A stretch of DNA of 32,132 nt. Origin: Nocardia nova NBRC 15556 (GTDB taxonomy: Bacteria > Actinomycetota > Actinomycetes > Mycobacteriales > Mycobacteriaceae). The stretch is from positions 1 through 32,132 of the forward strand of contig NZ_BDBN01000100.1 of the NCBI RefSeq assembly GCF_001613005.1, in the 5' to 3' direction. How positions within the stretch are numbered: position 1 is the stretch's first letter; every line of letters starts with the position of its first letter. The notes under the pieces were generated by a model. The model saw nothing but the letters and a program-made list of their open reading frames with translations. It had not been told where the DNA came from and ran no database searches. Made by a program: the position numbers and the translations under genes. Shown one piece after another: positions 31,265 through 32,132 of this stretch.

Positions 31265-32032
31265 TTAGGTCGGATTGTGTCCGCTTGTCGCGGGCGGAAG
31301 AGATTCGTGGCGTGGCCGCAGGGGCGGAAGAGGGCGCCAGGACACCGGCACCTGGCGCATGAGCAAGGCACAGTCGAGCACTGCGGTGCCGGGCGGGAAC
31401 CGGTCCCGGTCGTCGAAGACCGTGGACCGAACCGAGCAGACCTCGACCGGTTCGACGTGCCACGAGTTCGTCTGGAGCTCGAGCCCATCGAGGCATCGAC
31501 CGCCACGCGTGGCCGAGAATCCGGCAGAGCCATGCCGAAAGAAGTCCGATGCCTGCGCCAGATCGGCGAACAGTTCGCTTCCCTGCAACCGCTCGGCGGT
31601 CCGGACATCCACGCTGACGGACAGGGACGCGTCATGACTGGCGAAGGCCACATGCAGGTCCTGCGTCGTCTCCCGCACGTCGAACCGCGCCAGACTGTGC
31701 TCACCCGGAAACAGTCGGCCACCGGCAAGGACATTGATCACCGAGCCGCTGTCGCGACGCGAGATGTACACACCGGTCGATCGTCCCTGCGGACCATCCC
31801 ACTCAACCGCGACGCGATGTGCCGCGTTCTCGCTGCGCAGCCCGATCCAGCCGGGTAGCCGACTGGGTCGCAACTGCCCGAGGCGGATCAGGCAGATTCC
31901 GGCAACCGCCCAGCCGCCGACCAATTGAGGCCGCATCGGCGGCGGCACCAAGCTCGCGGCAGCCTCAGGGGCGACGCGGTAGTTCACCAGAAGGCGTCGC
32001 TCGACGACGCTGGACATCTGCGGTGGTCTCAT
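31265..32032 (-). CDS. DUF2071 (YqjF-like) protein, acetoacetate-decarboxylase-like fold
   Basis: The 255-aa protein shows the DUF2071 pattern: an N-terminal VVERRLLVNYRVAPEAAASLVPP, then GGWAVAGICLIRLGQLRPSRLP and VYISRRDSGSVINVLAGGRLFPGEH. The family is predicted to share the acetoacetate-decarboxylase fold, but no reaction is established for it. ATG 32032 has AGGGGAA upstream. It is 50 bp upstream of the DinB-like gene on the same strand, so the two may be co-transcribed. The DNA to its right (32033-32132) shows no gene. Confidence 0.8.
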   Translation of the reverse strand: MRPPQMSSVVERRLLVNYRVAPEAAASLVPPPMRPQLVGGWAVAGICLIRLGQLRPSRLPGWIGLRSENAAHRVAVEWDGPQGRSTGVYISRRDSGSVINVLAGGRLFPGEHSLARFDVRETTQDLHVAFASHDASLSVSVDVRTAERLQGSELFADLAQASDFFRHGSAGFSATRGGRCLDGLELQTNSWHVEPVEVCSVRSTVFDDRDRFPPGTAVLDCALLMRQVPVSWRPLPPLRPRHESLPPATSGHNPT

Positions 32033-32132
32033 CAGGTTCCCCTGTTCTCGGTGGTTCGGGGTCTGCGCTGTCTGACGATGACCTGCTCCGGGCAGATCGC
32101 GCTCAGGAACCTGCCGACACATAAAGCCAGTC

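Overview
The window is high-GC actinobacterial DNA and most likely comes from a Nocardia or close mycolate-producing relative. Four things point there: an antigen-85-type mycolyltransferase, a KasA/KasB-type ketosynthase, an LCP cell-wall ligase, and a rifampicin monooxygenase closely resembling the Nocardia enzyme as I remember it. No rRNA, tRNA, CRISPR array or insertion sequence was seen. The species assignment is inference from gene content; no database was searched.

Layout, left to right. 1-3467: LCP protein, a LexA-type repressor, and a secreted mycolyltransferase. 3502-5387: an SDR oxidoreductase divergent from an XRE-family regulator. 5483-8961: a Tat-exported family 1 glycosidase and a polytopic glycosyltransferase. 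9079-11785: a tightly coupled three-gene cassette (WXG100/EspC-like protein, unknown 136-residue protein, and a 630-residue protein with a WXG segment and a calpain-like cysteine peptidase domain), bracketed by two imperfect direct repeats of about 85 bp. 11917-13723: an isolated ketosynthase and a small two-helix membrane protein. 13832-15331: an EthA-type Baeyer-Villiger monooxygenase. 15397-17091: an isolated HoxX. 17198-18532: a second Tat-exported GH1 paralogue. 18698-21004: a BisC-like molybdoenzyme. 21067-23030: an operon of RlaP-type nucleotidyltransferase, metallophosphoesterase and LysE-type exporter. 23316-26750: an amidase, a lone tyrosine recombinase and a GNAT acetyltransferase. 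26962-28380: rifampicin monooxygenase with a rifamycin-associated element upstream. 28394-32032: a double-hotdog thioesterase, a crotonase-fold protein, a flavodoxin-like protein, a DinB-fold protein and a DUF2071 protein.

The region reads as a mosaic of small independent transcription units. Several convergent pairs are separated by perfect hairpins. At least three genes (lexA-like, GH1 and crotonase) carry an identical TACGAT-N6-start arrangement that suggests leaderless mRNAs. The most unusual locus is the calpain-like type VII secretion cassette with its flanking repeats: the repeat also forms the leader of the downstream glycosyltransferase gene, so the cassette looks like a discrete insertion or duplication into that leader. 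Other points of interest are the orphan hoxX, the RlaP/phosphoesterase pair, and the rifamycin-responsive element before rox.
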